In this document: positions 35,814-45,666 of the stretch, in pieces | Numbering within the stretch: the stretch's first letter is position 1 | How the letters are laid out: every line of letters starts with the position of its first letter | Assembly (NCBI GenBank): GCA_018242215.1 | Contig: JAFECG010000024.1 | Span: forward strand, 124,001-188,000 | Length of the DNA stretch: 64,000 bases | DNA from: Pseudomonadota bacterium | Lineage (GTDB): Bacteria > Pseudomonadota > Alphaproteobacteria > Rhizobiales > Hyphomicrobiaceae | Reading direction: 5' to 3' | Position numbers and translations under genes: made by a program | Notes under the pieces: model-generated | What the model was told of the DNA's origin: nothing | What the model saw: only the letters and a program-made list of their open reading frames with translations | The model's database searches: none

Positions 35814-35908
35814 GGCAGAGTTCGCGCTGTCTGTGGCATTTGGCGAATTGCCGCGCCCGTTTCGAGACGCTACACATTCGCACCACGAAAAAACAAGAAG
35901 GACGTCCG

Positions 35909-36319
35909 ATGGCAGTCACATCCGGCCACGGCGTGCGCCCCAACCGGCCGCTTTCGCCACACCTTCAAATCTATTCTCCGCTGATCAACATGGTCATGTC
36001 GATCGTGCATCGCATGACCGGCGCGGCGCTTTATGCCGGGTCGCTTCTCTTGGCTTGGTGGCTGATCGCGGCGGCGACGGGCCCGGATTACTACAGCTAT
36101 TTTCTGAGCTGGTGCGATACATGGTTCGGCAAGCTCGTTCTGCTCGGCTATACGTGGGTGCTGATGCATCACATGATGGGGGGAATTCGCCATCTCATCT
36201 GGGACACCGGGCATGGGTATGACCTCAAGACGGTCGACCTTCTGTCGTGGGGTTCGCTTGCGGCTTCTCTTCTGCTGACCGCAATCGTGTGGGTGTGCGT
36301 CGCGATGGGAGGTGCCTGA
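35909..36319 (+). CDS. sdhC: Succinate dehydrogenase cytochrome b556 subunit SdhC
   Basis: SdhC is a membrane anchor of complex II that helps hold haem b and ubiquinone. The 136-residue product has RPLSPHLQIYSPLINMVMSI and the family marker SIVHRMTGAALYAG, then the haem-ligand helix MHHMMGGIRHLIWDTGHG and three membrane segments. ATG at 35909 follows GAAGGACG. Its stop TGA overlaps the sdhD ATG. Confidence 0.95.
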   Translation: MAVTSGHGVRPNRPLSPHLQIYSPLINMVMSIVHRMTGAALYAGSLLLAWWLIAAATGPDYYSYFLSWCDTWFGKLVLLGYTWVLMHHMMGGIRHLIWDTGHGYDLKTVDLLSWGSLAASLLLTAIVWVCVAMGGA

Positions 36320-36702
36320 TGACCTCGATGCGGACACCACTGAAGAAGGTTCGCTATCTCGGCTCAGCCAAAGAAGGCGCCGATCACTTCTGGAAGCAAC
36401 GGATGACAGCCGTTGCAAATATTTTTCTCGGCATCTTTCTGGTTTGGCTGATCGTGTCGCTGCTCGGCGCAGACTACGCGACCGTGAAGCAGAAGCTCGG
36501 GCATCCCTTGATTTCAGTGGCTTTGCTCGGACTCGTCGTGTCCGGTACGATCCATATGCGCATCGGCATGCAGACGATCATCGAGGACTACGTGCACGAC
36601 GAGGGCCTTAAGGTTGGGGCGCTGGTGCTCAATACGTTCTTTGCGGTGTTTATCGCCCTCGCGAGCCTGTTCTCGATCTTGAAATTGAGTTTTGGAGCCT
36701 GA
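36319..36702 (+). CDS. sdhD: Succinate dehydrogenase membrane anchor subunit SdhD
   Basis: SdhD is the second membrane anchor of complex II. The 127-residue product has [25 protein letters not shown]-type soluble start (residues 4-28) and three membrane segments; the second carries the haem/quinone region [20 protein letters not shown]. It starts within the sdhC stop and ends four bases before the sdhA ATG. Confidence 0.94.
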   Translation: MTSMRTPLKKVRYLGSAKEGADHFWKQRMTAVANIFLGIFLVWLIVSLLGADYATVKQKLGHPLISVALLGLVVSGTIHMRIGMQTIIEDYVHDEGLKVGALVLNTFFAVFIALASLFSILKLSFGA

Positions 36703-36706
36703 GGCC

Positions 36707-38554
36707 ATGGCAGCAGTAAACGGCAAGGCCAATGGGGCGGGCGCCGCGCCTTCGCAGATCGGGAAGGCCTATCCATTGCACGATCATGTTTATGATGTCG
36801 TCGTCGTCGGTGCGGGCGGCGCGGGTCTTCGCGCGACGCTTGGCTGTGCCGAAGCTGGCCTCAAGACCGCCTGCGTGACGAAGGTTTTTCCGACGCGCTC
36901 GCATACGGTCGCCGCGCAAGGGGGTGTTGCTGCCGCGCTCGGAAATATGGGCCGCGACGACTGGCGCTGGCACATGTACGACACGGTGAAAGGCTCCGAT
37001 TGGCTCGGCGACCAGGACGCCATAGAATATCTCTGCCGGAACGCGCCCGACGCGGTTTATGAGCTCGAGCACTATGGTGTTCCGTTTTCACGCACCGAGG
37101 ACGGCAAGATTTATCAGCGTCCCTTCGGCGGCATGACGACCGACTACGGCGAGGGGCCGCCCGCGCAGCGCACATGTGCTGCCGCCGATCGTACCGGCCA
37201 TGCAATGCTGCATACGCTTTACGGGCAATCGCTCCGGCACGCCGCCGAGTTCTTCATCGAGTATTTCGCGCTCGATCTGATCATGGACCAGGACGGTGCG
37301 TGCCGGGGAATCATCGCGCTCAATCTCGAAGACGGAACGCTGCACCGATTCCGCGCGAAAAAGACCATTCTCGCGACGGGCGGCTACGGGCGCGCCTATT
37401 TCTCATGCACATCCGCGCACACGTGCACGGGTGACGGCAACGCGATGGTGCTGCGCGCGGGGCTGCCGCTGCAGGACATGGAATTCGTGCAGTTTCATCC
37501 CACGGGCGTGTACGGCGCGGGCGTTCTGATCACGGAAGGCGCGCGGGGCGAAGGCGGTTATCTCACGAATTCAAAGGGCGAGCGCTTCATGGAGCGCTAT
37601 GCGCCACATGCGAAGGATCTCGCCTCGCGCGACGTCGTCTCGCGCTCAATGACGATCGAGATCCGCGAAGGCCGCGGCGTCGGCCCGGAAGCGGACCACA
37701 TCTATCTGCATCTCGATCATCTCGATCCGAAGATCCTGGCCGAACGCTTGCCGGGTATCACCGAGAGCGCCAAGGTTTTCGCAGGTGTCGATCTCCGGCG
37801 TCAGCCGATTCCGGTGTTGCCAACGGTCCACTACAATATGGGTGGCATTCCGACGAACTATCACGGCGAAGTGCTGACGAAGAAGAATGGCGATCCGGAT
37901 CATGTCGTGCCGGGGCTGATGGCAATCGGCGAAGCGGCGTGTGTTTCGGTGCATGGCGCGAACCGGCTGGGTTCGAATTCGCTTATCGACCTCGTCGTTT
38001 TCGGGCGTGCTGCCGGACTTCGTTGTGCCGAGACGATCGAATCGAGCCTCGCGCAGCCGGATCTGCCGAAGGATGCGCACGAGCCGGCGCTTGCCCGTCT
38101 CGATCATTTCCGCAACGCGAAGGGCTCGACGCCGACTGCGGCGCTGCGGCTCAGAATGCAGAAGACGATGCAAGCAAACTGCGCCGTTTTCCGCGACGGG
38201 CCGGTACTGAAAGAGGGGATCGAAAAGATCGCGCAGGTCTGGCGCGATGCGGCGGACGTTTCCGTCACGGATCGCTCGCTCGTCTGGAACTCGGATCTCG
38301 TCGAGACGCTCGAGTTCGACAACCTGATTGCGCAGGCAGCGGTGACCGTCGTCGGCGCGGAAAACCGCAAAGAAAGCCGCGGCGCCCATGCGCGCGAGGA
38401 TTTTCCGAAGCGTGACGACGTCAACTGGATGAAGCACACGCTCGCCTGGGCCGATTACGGTACGAAATCCGTCAAGCTCGACGATCGGCCGGTGCATACC
38501 AAGACGATGACGAACGAGGTCAAATACATCGAACCCAAAGCCCGCGTTTATTGA
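36707..38554 (+). CDS. sdhA: Succinate dehydrogenase flavoprotein subunit SdhA
   Basis: SdhA oxidises succinate to fumarate with covalently bound FAD. The 615-residue product shows [16 protein letters not shown], the FAD-linking histidine block [15 protein letters not shown], the substrate-binding [21 protein letters not shown] (across residues about 260-283), the [13 protein letters not shown] segment and [21 protein letters not shown] start at ATG 36707 after GCCTGAGGCC. An unknown gene separates it from sdhB. Confidence 0.97.
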   Translation: MAAVNGKANGAGAAPSQIGKAYPLHDHVYDVVVVGAGGAGLRATLGCAEAGLKTACVTKVFPTRSHTVAAQGGVAAALGNMGRDDWRWHMYDTVKGSDWLGDQDAIEYLCRNAPDAVYELEHYGVPFSRTEDGKIYQRPFGGMTTDYGEGPPAQRTCAAADRTGHAMLHTLYGQSLRHAAEFFIEYFALDLIMDQDGACRGIIALNLEDGTLHRFRAKKTILATGGYGRAYFSCTSAHTCTGDGNAMVLRAGLPLQDMEFVQFHPTGVYGAGVLITEGARGEGGYLTNSKGERFMERYAPHAKDLASRDVVSRSMTIEIREGRGVGPEADHIYLHLDHLDPKILAERLPGITESAKVFAGVDLRRQPIPVLPTVHYNMGGIPTNYHGEVLTKKNGDPDHVVPGLMAIGEAACVSVHGANRLGSNSLIDLVVFGRAAGLRCAETIESSLAQPDLPKDAHEPALARLDHFRNAKGSTPTAALRLRMQKTMQANCAVFRDGPVLKEGIEKIAQVWRDAADVSVTDRSLVWNSDLVETLEFDNLIAQAAVTVVGAENRKESRGAHAREDFPKRDDVNWMKHTLAWADYGTKSVKLDDRPVHTKTMTNEVKYIEPKARVY

Positions 38555-38578
38555 GCCCTTCTGCCTTTTTGGTTGGTT

Positions 38579-38625
38579 CGCGCTTCTTATCGGAAAACCG
38601 GTGCTTCCTTCTCCCGGAAGCGCTC
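38579..38625. repeat. Short palindromic intergenic element after sdhA
   Basis: The stretch carries a CGGAAAACCGG core at 38591-38601 and a perfect stem GCTTCC (38603-38608) / GGAAGC (38616-38621) with a TTCTCCC loop. This sequence style (ATCGGAAAACCGG followed by a GCTTCC stem) is widespread as a dispersed palindromic element in Hyphomicrobiales. No T-run follows, so it is not a standard terminator. Confidence 0.35.
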
Positions 38626-38699
38626 GGGGCGAGTAGAAATAGCGCCGTCTTGCGAAGTCTCCTATGGTGCGGCCGCTATCCGAAGGGGGCGTTATTTCC

Positions 38700-39296
38700 G
38701 TGAGCAAAAACGCGACCGACGAAGACGATACCGACACCCGCATGCCGCCCGATCCGTTCGCGGCTGTGCTGCCGGCGCTGGCGGCGCTCGGAGCCATCGC
38801 GTCGATTGCCGCCATCAACTGGTCGGGCGAGGAGAAGCTCGCGGCTCGGACGCGGACGAAGCGCAAGACCGGCGCAGCGTTGCGCGATCTCGAGACGTGT
38901 TGCATGGGGCTCGCTGAGATCTTCCGGCGGTTCCAGAAGCATCCGCGGGTTTTTGCGGGCGAAGGCGGCCAGGCGGCGGCGCCGCTCAAGTTCGGAGTGC
39001 ACGGCCAGCGCATCCGCGCGGATGCGCAGCGGCTTTACCTGCAGCTGATGAACGACATCGCGTCGATGCTGGTGCTCGCGACGCAAAATGCATTCGACGT
39101 CATGACGGCTATAGAAGACGGAGACATCGAGGCGCCGGAAGAGATTTTCTTCGGCTTCGGAGAGCAGCAAGAGCGCCTTAACGGTGTCATCCAGTCGCGG
39201 GTGCCGCTGCGCGCGGCTGTCGATACCGGAGGCGAGATCGCGGATCGGCTGGTCGCACTCGTCCGGGAACTGAAGAAGCACCAGAAATCCGGTTAA
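38700..39296 (+). CDS. Unknown protein encoded between sdhA and sdhB
   Basis: I do not recognise a family. The product of about 198 residues has an acidic start (NATDEDDTDTRMPPDP), a hydrophobic Ala-rich stretch near residues 21-39 (AAVLPALAALGAIASIAAINW, too short and Pro-broken for a sure membrane span), then mostly helical, Arg/Lys/Glu-rich sequence with CCMGLAEIFRRFQKHP, GQRIRADAQRLYLQLMND and a basic end. I start at GTG 38700; ATG at 38664 is also open. Third-position GC bias matches its neighbours. It lies on the sdh strand, 145 bases after sdhA and 105 before sdhB, so it is probably cotranscribed; a role in complex II assembly or regulation is speculation. Confidence 0.72.
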   Translation: MSKNATDEDDTDTRMPPDPFAAVLPALAALGAIASIAAINWSGEEKLAARTRTKRKTGAALRDLETCCMGLAEIFRRFQKHPRVFAGEGGQAAAPLKFGVHGQRIRADAQRLYLQLMNDIASMLVLATQNAFDVMTAIEDGDIEAPEEIFFGFGEQQERLNGVIQSRVPLRAAVDTGGEIADRLVALVRELKKHQKSG

Positions 39297-39401
39297 GGCC
39301 AAAGAACCGCATGCGTCGCTGCCGCATGCCGTTGACAGGGAAGCATGATCAAGCTTCTGTCTTCGGCAGTGAATTTTCGATGACGGGACACCAGACGTCT
39401 C

Positions 39402-40181
39402 ATGGTTCAGCTCACGCTTCCGAAGAATTCGAAGATCTCCGAGGGCAAGACCTGGAATCGGCCGGATCGCGACGGGGATTGGAAAGAGTTTCGCATCTAT
39501 CGGTGGAATCCGGATGATCCGCGGAATCCGCGCATCGATACCTATCATGTCGACCGGAAGCAGTGCGGACCGATGGTGCTCGACGCGCTGATCAAGATCA
39601 AGAACGAAATCGATCCGACGCTTACGTTTCGCCGGTCATGCCGCGAAGGCATATGCGGTTCCTGCGCGATGAACATCGACGGGACGAATACGCTCGCGTG
39701 TCTCAAAGGGATCGACGACGTGAAAGGTGCGGTGAAGATCTATCCGTTGCCGCATACGGAAGTCATCAAGGATCTCGTGCCCGACCTCACGAACTTCTAC
39801 GCACAGCATCGTTCGATCGAACCGTGGCTCAAAACCGATACGCCGACACCGCCGAAGGAATGGCGGCAGTCGCGCAGCGACCGCGAAAAGCTCGATGGTC
39901 TCTACGAGTGCATTCTTTGCGCCTGCTGCTCGACGTCGTGTCCCAGCTATTGGTGGAATTCGGATCGCTATCTCGGTCCGGCGATTTTGTTGCAGGCGTA
40001 CCGGTGGGTCAACGACAGCCGCGACGAAGCAACGGGTGAACGCCTCGACGACCTCGAGGACCCCTTCCGCCTCTATCGCTGCCATACGATCATGAACTGC
40101 GCCAAGGCCTGCCCGAAGGGATTGTCGCCAGCGAAGGCCATTGCCGAACTCAAGAAGCTGATGGTCGAACGCCGCGTCTAA
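39402..40181 (+). CDS. sdhB: Succinate dehydrogenase iron-sulfur subunit SdhB
   Basis: SdhB carries electrons from FAD to quinone through three iron-sulfur clusters. The 259-residue product has the 2Fe-2S motif [19 protein letters not shown], the 4Fe-4S motif [17 protein letters not shown] and the 3Fe-4S/4Fe-4S continuation [20 protein letters not shown] at 39402 begins [12 protein letters not shown]. It closes the sdhCDA-X-B set. Confidence 0.97.
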   Translation: MVQLTLPKNSKISEGKTWNRPDRDGDWKEFRIYRWNPDDPRNPRIDTYHVDRKQCGPMVLDALIKIKNEIDPTLTFRRSCREGICGSCAMNIDGTNTLACLKGIDDVKGAVKIYPLPHTEVIKDLVPDLTNFYAQHRSIEPWLKTDTPTPPKEWRQSRSDREKLDGLYECILCACCSTSCPSYWWNSDRYLGPAILLQAYRWVNDSRDEATGERLDDLEDPFRLYRCHTIMNCAKACPKGLSPAKAIAELKKLMVERRV

Positions 40182-40224
40182 ATCGACATTTCGATCGCAC
40201 AAATCCTCGCAAAAAGGAGCGACC

Positions 40225-40617
40225 GTGTTGGACATCCTCGATCACATCGGCTTTCCGGTGACGGACTATTCCCGATCGCTGGCGTTCTACACCAAGGCGC
40301 TGGCCCCGTTGGGCATCAAGCTGCTCAAGGAAATGAAATTTTCCGAAGACGATGATGACGGCTACGCGGGCTTCGGGCGGGAACGGCCGCAATTCTGGAT
40401 CGGCACGGGTTCGGCACTGAAAGGGCGTTTGCACGTCGCGTTCGCCGCGCAGAGCCGCGAGGAAGTGAAAGCCTTCTACGATGCGGCGCTGGCGGCGGGC
40501 GGCAGGGACAATGGGCCGCCCGGTCTTCGCCCGCACTACCATGCCAACTATTACGGCGGCTTCGTCTTCGATCCCGACGGACACAACATCGAAGCTGTGA
40601 CGCATCTGCCGGAATAG
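40225..40617 (+). CDS. VOC (glyoxalase/bleomycin resistance-like) family protein
   Basis: The 130-residue product is a single vicinal-oxygen-chelate module: LDHIGFPVTDYSRSLAFYTKAL with the first metal His, FWIGTG and HVAFAAQSREEVKAFYDAAL, and a GGFVFDPDGHNIEAVTH end carrying further ligand residues. Such short proteins are lyases, isomerases or binding proteins; the substrate cannot be named. The start is GTG 40225, eight bases after AAAAGGAGC, a good ribosome-binding site. It sits between sdhB and dapC. Confidence 0.85.
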   Translation: MLDILDHIGFPVTDYSRSLAFYTKALAPLGIKLLKEMKFSEDDDDGYAGFGRERPQFWIGTGSALKGRLHVAFAAQSREEVKAFYDAALAAGGRDNGPPGLRPHYHANYYGGFVFDPDGHNIEAVTHLPE

Positions 40618-40645
40618 CAAAGTTTTAAGAGCTTAAGCTCACCTG

Positions 40646-41866
40646 ATGCCGGCCATGGCCAATCAGCTTTCTTCCCTCACCTCCGGCGCGATTTCGTCGC
40701 CGTTCAGCCAGCTGCGCAAGCTTCTCGCGGGCGTTGCGCCGGGGCACGCGAGGCCCATTGAACTGACGATCGGCGAACCCCGCGAGGCGATGCCGGATTT
40801 CATCCAGGCGAAGCTTGACGAGGCGACGGCGCTCTACGGCAAGTACCCGCCGATCCGCGGTTCGGAGGAGGCCCGTCAGGCCATCTCGGAATGGCTGACG
40901 AAGCGGTATGCGCTCTCCGACGGCATCGATCCCGACAAGGATGTGCTGATGCTATCGGGCTCGCGGGAGGGCTTGTTCTATGCCTGCCTTCCGGCGGTCG
41001 GTCGCAAGGACGTCAAAGGCCAGCCCGCGATTTTGATGTGCAACCCGTATTATTCAGCCTACGTTGCAGGAGCGATCGCGGTCGGCGCCGAGCCGGTTTA
41101 TCTCAACGCGACGAAGGCGACGGGCTTTCTGCCGGATCTCGATGAGGTTGCGCGGGATGAGGCGCTGCTGGCGCGCACCGTCGCGCTCTTCATCAATTCG
41201 CCGTCGAACCCCCAAGGCACGGTCGCCGATCGCAGCTACATCCTGAAGGCGCTGGAGCTGGCGCGTACCTACGATTTCATGCTGTTCTTCGACGAGTGCT
41301 ATTCGGAGATCTATACCGAAGCAGCCCCCGTCGGCGGTCTCGAAGTCGCAGCGTCGACGCCGGAGCGCTTTCGCAATCTGGTCATTTTCAACTCGCTGTC
41401 GAAGCGGTCAAACCTGCCTGGGATCCGGTCAGGCTTTTGCGCCGGGGACCCGCAATTCCTCGAGGCCTACGGCGAAGTGCGGAACATGTGTGCGCCGACG
41501 GTGCCGTTGCCTCTCCAACATGCATCCGCTGCCGTCTGGCGCGACGAAGCCCATGTCGAGCGCGCGCGCGATGCCTATCGCGAGAAATTCCGCATTGCCG
41601 ACAATGTGTTAGATAGCCGCTACGGCTATCGGCGGCCAGCCGGCGGCTTCTGTCTCTGGCTCGATATGAGTCACTTCGGCGGCGGCGATCAAGCGGCGGT
41701 AACCTTATGGCAACGCGCAGGCGTCAAGGTTATTCCCGGTAGCTTTCTGGCTCAGACGGGAAGGGACGGGACCAATCCCGGCGCGGAGTACATCCGCGTC
41801 GCCATGGTGCAGGACTCCGCGACGATCCAGGAAGCGCTCGAACGCACGATTTCCGTGCTGCGTTAA
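40646..41866 (+). CDS. dapC: Succinyldiaminopimelate aminotransferase DapC (class I/II aminotransferase)
   Basis: DapC makes N-succinyl-LL-diaminopimelate for lysine and peptidoglycan. The 406-residue product is a PLP class I/II aminotransferase with KYPPIRGSEEARQAISEWL, the substrate-side NSPSNPQGTVADRS, FFDECYSEIY (PLP Asp and Tyr), and the PLP lysine in FNSLSKRSNLPGIRSGF. These blocks match the DapC group rather than AspC. ATGs at 40646 and 40655 are possible. Substrate specificity is inferred from similarity. Confidence 0.87.
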   Translation: MPAMANQLSSLTSGAISSPFSQLRKLLAGVAPGHARPIELTIGEPREAMPDFIQAKLDEATALYGKYPPIRGSEEARQAISEWLTKRYALSDGIDPDKDVLMLSGSREGLFYACLPAVGRKDVKGQPAILMCNPYYSAYVAGAIAVGAEPVYLNATKATGFLPDLDEVARDEALLARTVALFINSPSNPQGTVADRSYILKALELARTYDFMLFFDECYSEIYTEAAPVGGLEVAASTPERFRNLVIFNSLSKRSNLPGIRSGFCAGDPQFLEAYGEVRNMCAPTVPLPLQHASAAVWRDEAHVERARDAYREKFRIADNVLDSRYGYRRPAGGFCLWLDMSHFGGGDQAAVTLWQRAGVKVIPGSFLAQTGRDGTNPGAEYIRVAMVQDSATIQEALERTISVLR

Positions 41867-41883
41867 AGAGTACGTTCGCCGAG

Positions 41884-44580
41884 ATGTCGCTGGATACGCG
41901 AGGAATCGATCCTCAGCGGCTGTTGCCGCAGTCAGTAGAGGACCGGCTGTTGAGCTGGCTGAGCCGTTTCGGCGGCCTGCTTCTGCTCGGCTCGACTCTG
42001 CTCATCTGGCTGAGCCTCGTCTCGTGGTCGGCGCTCGATCCAAGTCTCACGCACACGACGACGGCGACTGCTCACAATTTTGCCGGGCCGGTCGGGGCCA
42101 TCGTTTCCGATCTTCTGTTCCAGATGCTGGGATTTAGCGCCGTGCTTGCGCTGGTCGCTCCCATTGTCTGGGGCATCGACATGCTGCGGTCGGAACGTGT
42201 CGCCGATGGACGGCTGAAGCTCGGGTTCTATCCGCTGTCAATCGCAGCGATGACCGGCGCGATTTCCGCCCTTCCGGTCTTGAGCGGCTGGCCGTTGCGC
42301 CATGGCTATGGTGGCCTGGTCGGCGACGGCGTCTATCATCTGACGTTGAAAATCTTCGCGATGCTCAATGAAGAGCGCGCACCCGTCGCGGCCGGGCTTG
42401 TGCTGCTGGCCGCCGCCGTTCAGACGTGCGGTAAAGCAATCGGATTCGAGGCTGAAACGGTCATAAGGGTTTTCCTGCGATCGCTGAGTTCCGGTCTTCG
42501 ATATGCGTCGAGCCGCGAACGTTTCAACGATGCTGTGGCCATCGGCTCAACGCTCGCGGGGGGCGCGGAGCGCGTGCGCGGCGGCTGGTTCAAACGGTCG
42601 AGGGCAGCTGACGGCAATGCCGAGAATTATCGCTCGCTTGATGCGTTCGCGAGCGAGCCGACGCCGACGCTCGATCTCAATCCCGAGCGTACGGTGCGCG
42701 CGCGCCGTGCGGATGTGGCACATCGGAGCGATCCTCCGCGGGCGCCTCTGAACGAACAGGCAGCTGCTGCCTTGGATATTGATCCGCGGACCCACGGCCT
42801 TGATCACGACGAGGTTCTTGAAGGGCCTCGCGACGATTTCGCCGATCGCGGATTGGAGTTCGACGACACGACGGAAGATTCGAGCCGTGCGATCGCCAAG
42901 CGCTTCGCGCCGGCCTCTGCTCAAGCAGCGATGGCGGCCGATGACGACGGGCCGGAGCTGGCTATGCCGCCTCCCATGCCGAAGGCTGTGCCGGCTCCGC
43001 CGGTTGCGCCGGCGAAGCCTGCCGTGAGCAATGGCCTGCTCGGCGGTATGGTGCGGGCGCGAACTCAGCCGGTATGGAAGCGTCCCTCGCTCAACATGCT
43101 GAAGCGGCCCGGTGCCCAGAAGCCCCGTCCGGAGCTGTCGCAAACGGTCATGCGCGGTAACGCCCGGCTGCTTGAAGATGTGCTCGCGGATTTCGGCATC
43201 AAAGGCGAAGTGAAAGATATCCGGCCTGGTCCGGTCGTGACGCTCTATGAGCTGGAGCCGTCACGGGGCACCAAGTCTTCGCGCGTCATCGGACTTGCCG
43301 AAGACATCGCCCGTTCGATGAGCGTCGCGAGCGTGCGCGCCGCCGTTGTTCCAGGGCGTAACGCCATCGGTCTCGAATTGCCGAATGTGCGACGGGAAAC
43401 TGTGCTCCTGCGCGAGATCCTCGAGGCCGACGCCTTCAAGTCGGATACGACCGGACTGCCGCTCGGTCTCGGCAAATCGATCAGCGGCGATCCGGTGGTC
43501 GCCGATCTCGCGCGCATGCCGCATCTTCTCGTTGCGGGTACGACCGGCTCGGGCAAGTCGGTCGGCATCAATGCGATGGTTCTGTCCCTGCTTTACCGGC
43601 ATTCGCCGGACGATTGCCGCGTGCTGATGATCGATCCGAAGATGCTAGAACTCTCGGTCTATAACGATATCCCGCATCTCTTGACGCCGGTCATCACCGA
43701 TCCGCACAAGGCCGTCGCCGCGCTCAACTGGGCGGTGCGGGAGATGGAAGAGCGCTACAAACGCATGGCGGCGCTTTCGGTTCGCAATATCGACGTCTTC
43801 AACAACCGCGTGCGCAATGCGAAGAAGCGTGGCGAGATGCTGTCCCGCACCGTGCAGACGGGTTTCGACAAGGCGGGTGCCGCGCGGTTCGAAACGCAGC
43901 AGATGGATCTCGAGCCGTTGCCGCGCATCGTCATCATCGTCGATGAATTCGCAGACCTGATGATCGTCGCGGGACGCGAGGTCGAAGCCTCAGTACAGCG
44001 CCTTGCGCAAATGGCGCGCGCCGCCGGCATCCATCTCATCATGGCGACGCAGCGGCCGTCCGTCGATATCATCACCGGCACGATTAAGGCGAACTTCCCG
44101 ACGCGCATCTCTTTCAAGGTCACCTCGAAGATCGACAGCCGGACGATTCTGAACGAGCAGGGCGCCGAGCAGTTGCTGGGTCAGGGCGATATGCTCTACT
44201 CGACCGGCGCCGGACAGCTGGTGCGGGTGCACGGCGCGTTCGTTTCGGACGAAGAAGTCGTCGCATTCGCCGATGCTTTGCGGCGCGAAGCGTCTCCAAA
44301 ATACGTCGACGGAATTACCGATGCGCCGCAGCCCTCAGACATTCCGGGCGGCATCCGCGAGGCGAGCGAGGATGATCTTTATGATCGCGCCGTTGCCATC
44401 GTGCTTCGTGACGGCAAAGCCTCAACCAGCTACATCCAGCGCCGTCTTTCCATCGGTTATAATCGCGCCGCAGATTTGATCGAGCGGATGGAGCGCGAGG
44501 GACTGATCTCGCCGGCAAATGCCGTTGGAAAGAGAGAAATTCTGATGACCCGCGGCGGCGGGGCCGATGCGGCGGCCTGA
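41884..44580 (+). CDS. ftsK: DNA translocase FtsK
   Basis: FtsK anchors at the septum and pumps DNA toward dif during division. The 898-residue product has four N-terminal membrane segments (residues about 25-190), a Pro/Ala-rich linker of about 200 residues (to about 400), the RecA-like motor with LVAGTTGSGKSVGINAMVL (Walker A) and IVIIVDEFADLMIV (Walker B), the FtsK signature FPTRISFKVTSKIDSRTIL, and a C-terminal gamma winged helix with IQRRLSIGYNRAADLIERME that reads KOPS orientation. ATG at 41884. It is followed by lolA, a common alphaproteobacterial pair. Confidence 0.97.
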   Translation: MSLDTRGIDPQRLLPQSVEDRLLSWLSRFGGLLLLGSTLLIWLSLVSWSALDPSLTHTTTATAHNFAGPVGAIVSDLLFQMLGFSAVLALVAPIVWGIDMLRSERVADGRLKLGFYPLSIAAMTGAISALPVLSGWPLRHGYGGLVGDGVYHLTLKIFAMLNEERAPVAAGLVLLAAAVQTCGKAIGFEAETVIRVFLRSLSSGLRYASSRERFNDAVAIGSTLAGGAERVRGGWFKRSRAADGNAENYRSLDAFASEPTPTLDLNPERTVRARRADVAHRSDPPRAPLNEQAAAALDIDPRTHGLDHDEVLEGPRDDFADRGLEFDDTTEDSSRAIAKRFAPASAQAAMAADDDGPELAMPPPMPKAVPAPPVAPAKPAVSNGLLGGMVRARTQPVWKRPSLNMLKRPGAQKPRPELSQTVMRGNARLLEDVLADFGIKGEVKDIRPGPVVTLYELEPSRGTKSSRVIGLAEDIARSMSVASVRAAVVPGRNAIGLELPNVRRETVLLREILEADAFKSDTTGLPLGLGKSISGDPVVADLARMPHLLVAGTTGSGKSVGINAMVLSLLYRHSPDDCRVLMIDPKMLELSVYNDIPHLLTPVITDPHKAVAALNWAVREMEERYKRMAALSVRNIDVFNNRVRNAKKRGEMLSRTVQTGFDKAGAARFETQQMDLEPLPRIVIIVDEFADLMIVAGREVEASVQRLAQMARAAGIHLIMATQRPSVDIITGTIKANFPTRISFKVTSKIDSRTILNEQGAEQLLGQGDMLYSTGAGQLVRVHGAFVSDEEVVAFADALRREASPKYVDGITDAPQPSDIPGGIREASEDDLYDRAVAIVLRDGKASTSYIQRRLSIGYNRAADLIERMEREGLISPANAVGKREILMTRGGGADAAA

Positions 44581-44773
44581 CATCCGCGCGGGGCGGCCCT
44601 CGTGCAGATAACCGTGGAGCGGACCTTTCCGCGCCTTGCCTCCGATGTGCGATTGGCCCTACCCCAGACTCAGCGCAATGGGGTGCTCCGCCTAGTTCTG
44701 GACGCAATCTTTGGTGAAACGATAGCGACGTACAAAGCTCCGAGAGGGAGCTTCGGGGCTGTGGGGGGCCGCG

Positions 44774-45520
44774 ATGGGACAAAGCATGAGGGAATATCTG
44801 CGTGCGGCCGCCATTGCGACGGCGATCAGCATCGCGTTTTGTGGCGCTGCCGGGGCTCAAGATCCGGATGGTCCAACCAACACGATCGTCAATCCTCCGG
44901 CCCAGAAACCTGCGGTAAATGGGTGGTCCAGCGAGGTCGCGCCAGCGGATGGTGATCAAGGCCTCACGCTCAACGCGCATCAGACAAAGCTCGTCAACGA
45001 GGTCAGCGCCTATTTCGAATCGCTGCAGAGCCTCAAGGGCTCGTTCGTTCAGACGGACGCCGACAACAAGCGGATGAAGGGTAAGTTCTTCGTCAAACGG
45101 CCTGGTCGCTTTCGTTTCGATTATGCGCTGCCATCGCGGCAGATCATCATTTCCGACGGCGTCAATCTCGCCATTCAGGATCTCGATCTCAACAACGAAG
45201 ATCGTGTTTCACTCGATCAGACACCGTTCCGGCTTCTTCTGCGCAAGGACGTCGATCTCGTCCGCGATGCCAAGATCATGGAAGTCCAGCAGTCAGACGA
45301 TTTGATCGTGCTGACGCTCGAGGACAAAGACCCTAATTCTCCTGGCCGTATTAAGCTCTATCTGGCGACTAAGCCGGCGATGGAATTGAAAGAATGGGTG
45401 ACGACGGACGCCCAGGGTCAGGACACCCGAATCGAGCTGTCGCAGCTGGAAAAGACCGACGATCTCGATGGGAATTTGTTTAAAATTCAATCGCTTTGGC
45501 CGAACAAGGCCATGCAATAA
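44774..45520 (+). CDS. lolA: Outer-membrane lipoprotein carrier LolA family protein
   Basis: LolA shuttles lipoproteins across the periplasm. The 248-residue product has a signal peptide (AAIATAISIAFCGAAGAQ), a variable 40-residue stretch, then the LolA fold: VSAYFESLQSLKGSFVQTDAD, GKFFVKRPGRFRFDY, IQDLDLNNEDRVSLDQTP and a C-terminal WVTTDAQGQDTRIELS. ATG at 44774; a second ATG at 44786 is in frame. A 193-base gap after ftsK holds nothing I recognise. Confidence 0.9.
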   Translation: MGQSMREYLRAAAIATAISIAFCGAAGAQDPDGPTNTIVNPPAQKPAVNGWSSEVAPADGDQGLTLNAHQTKLVNEVSAYFESLQSLKGSFVQTDADNKRMKGKFFVKRPGRFRFDYALPSRQIIISDGVNLAIQDLDLNNEDRVSLDQTPFRLLLRKDVDLVRDAKIMEVQQSDDLIVLTLEDKDPNSPGRIKLYLATKPAMELKEWVTTDAQGQDTRIELSQLEKTDDLDGNLFKIQSLWPNKAMQ

Positions 45521-45577
45521 GGGGTTTCGGGAAGCAAATCAGCGTGTTGCGCATTTGACGCCTTGCAATACCCATCC

Positions 45578-45586
45578 TGTGGATAA
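45578..45586 (-). promoter_or_regulatory. Consensus DnaA box
   Basis: TGTGGATAA is the exact complement of the E. coli DnaA-box consensus TTATCCACA. It lies 58 bases after the lolA stop and about 90 bases before the candidate small RNA. A single 9-base match can arise by chance in 64 kb, so function is not established. Confidence 0.4.
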
Positions 45587-45666
45587 GTTTGGGTAAGTGT
45601 TCACATTTTCGTGAACTCGCCCTTCGGGCCCTGTTGAATTTTTCCAGCTTGCGCTTAACTCTCAGT

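Noticed and set aside
37646-39013. 455-codon minus-strand frame over sdhA and the following gene
   Set aside because: Antisense shadow across two plus-strand genes with conserved motifs.
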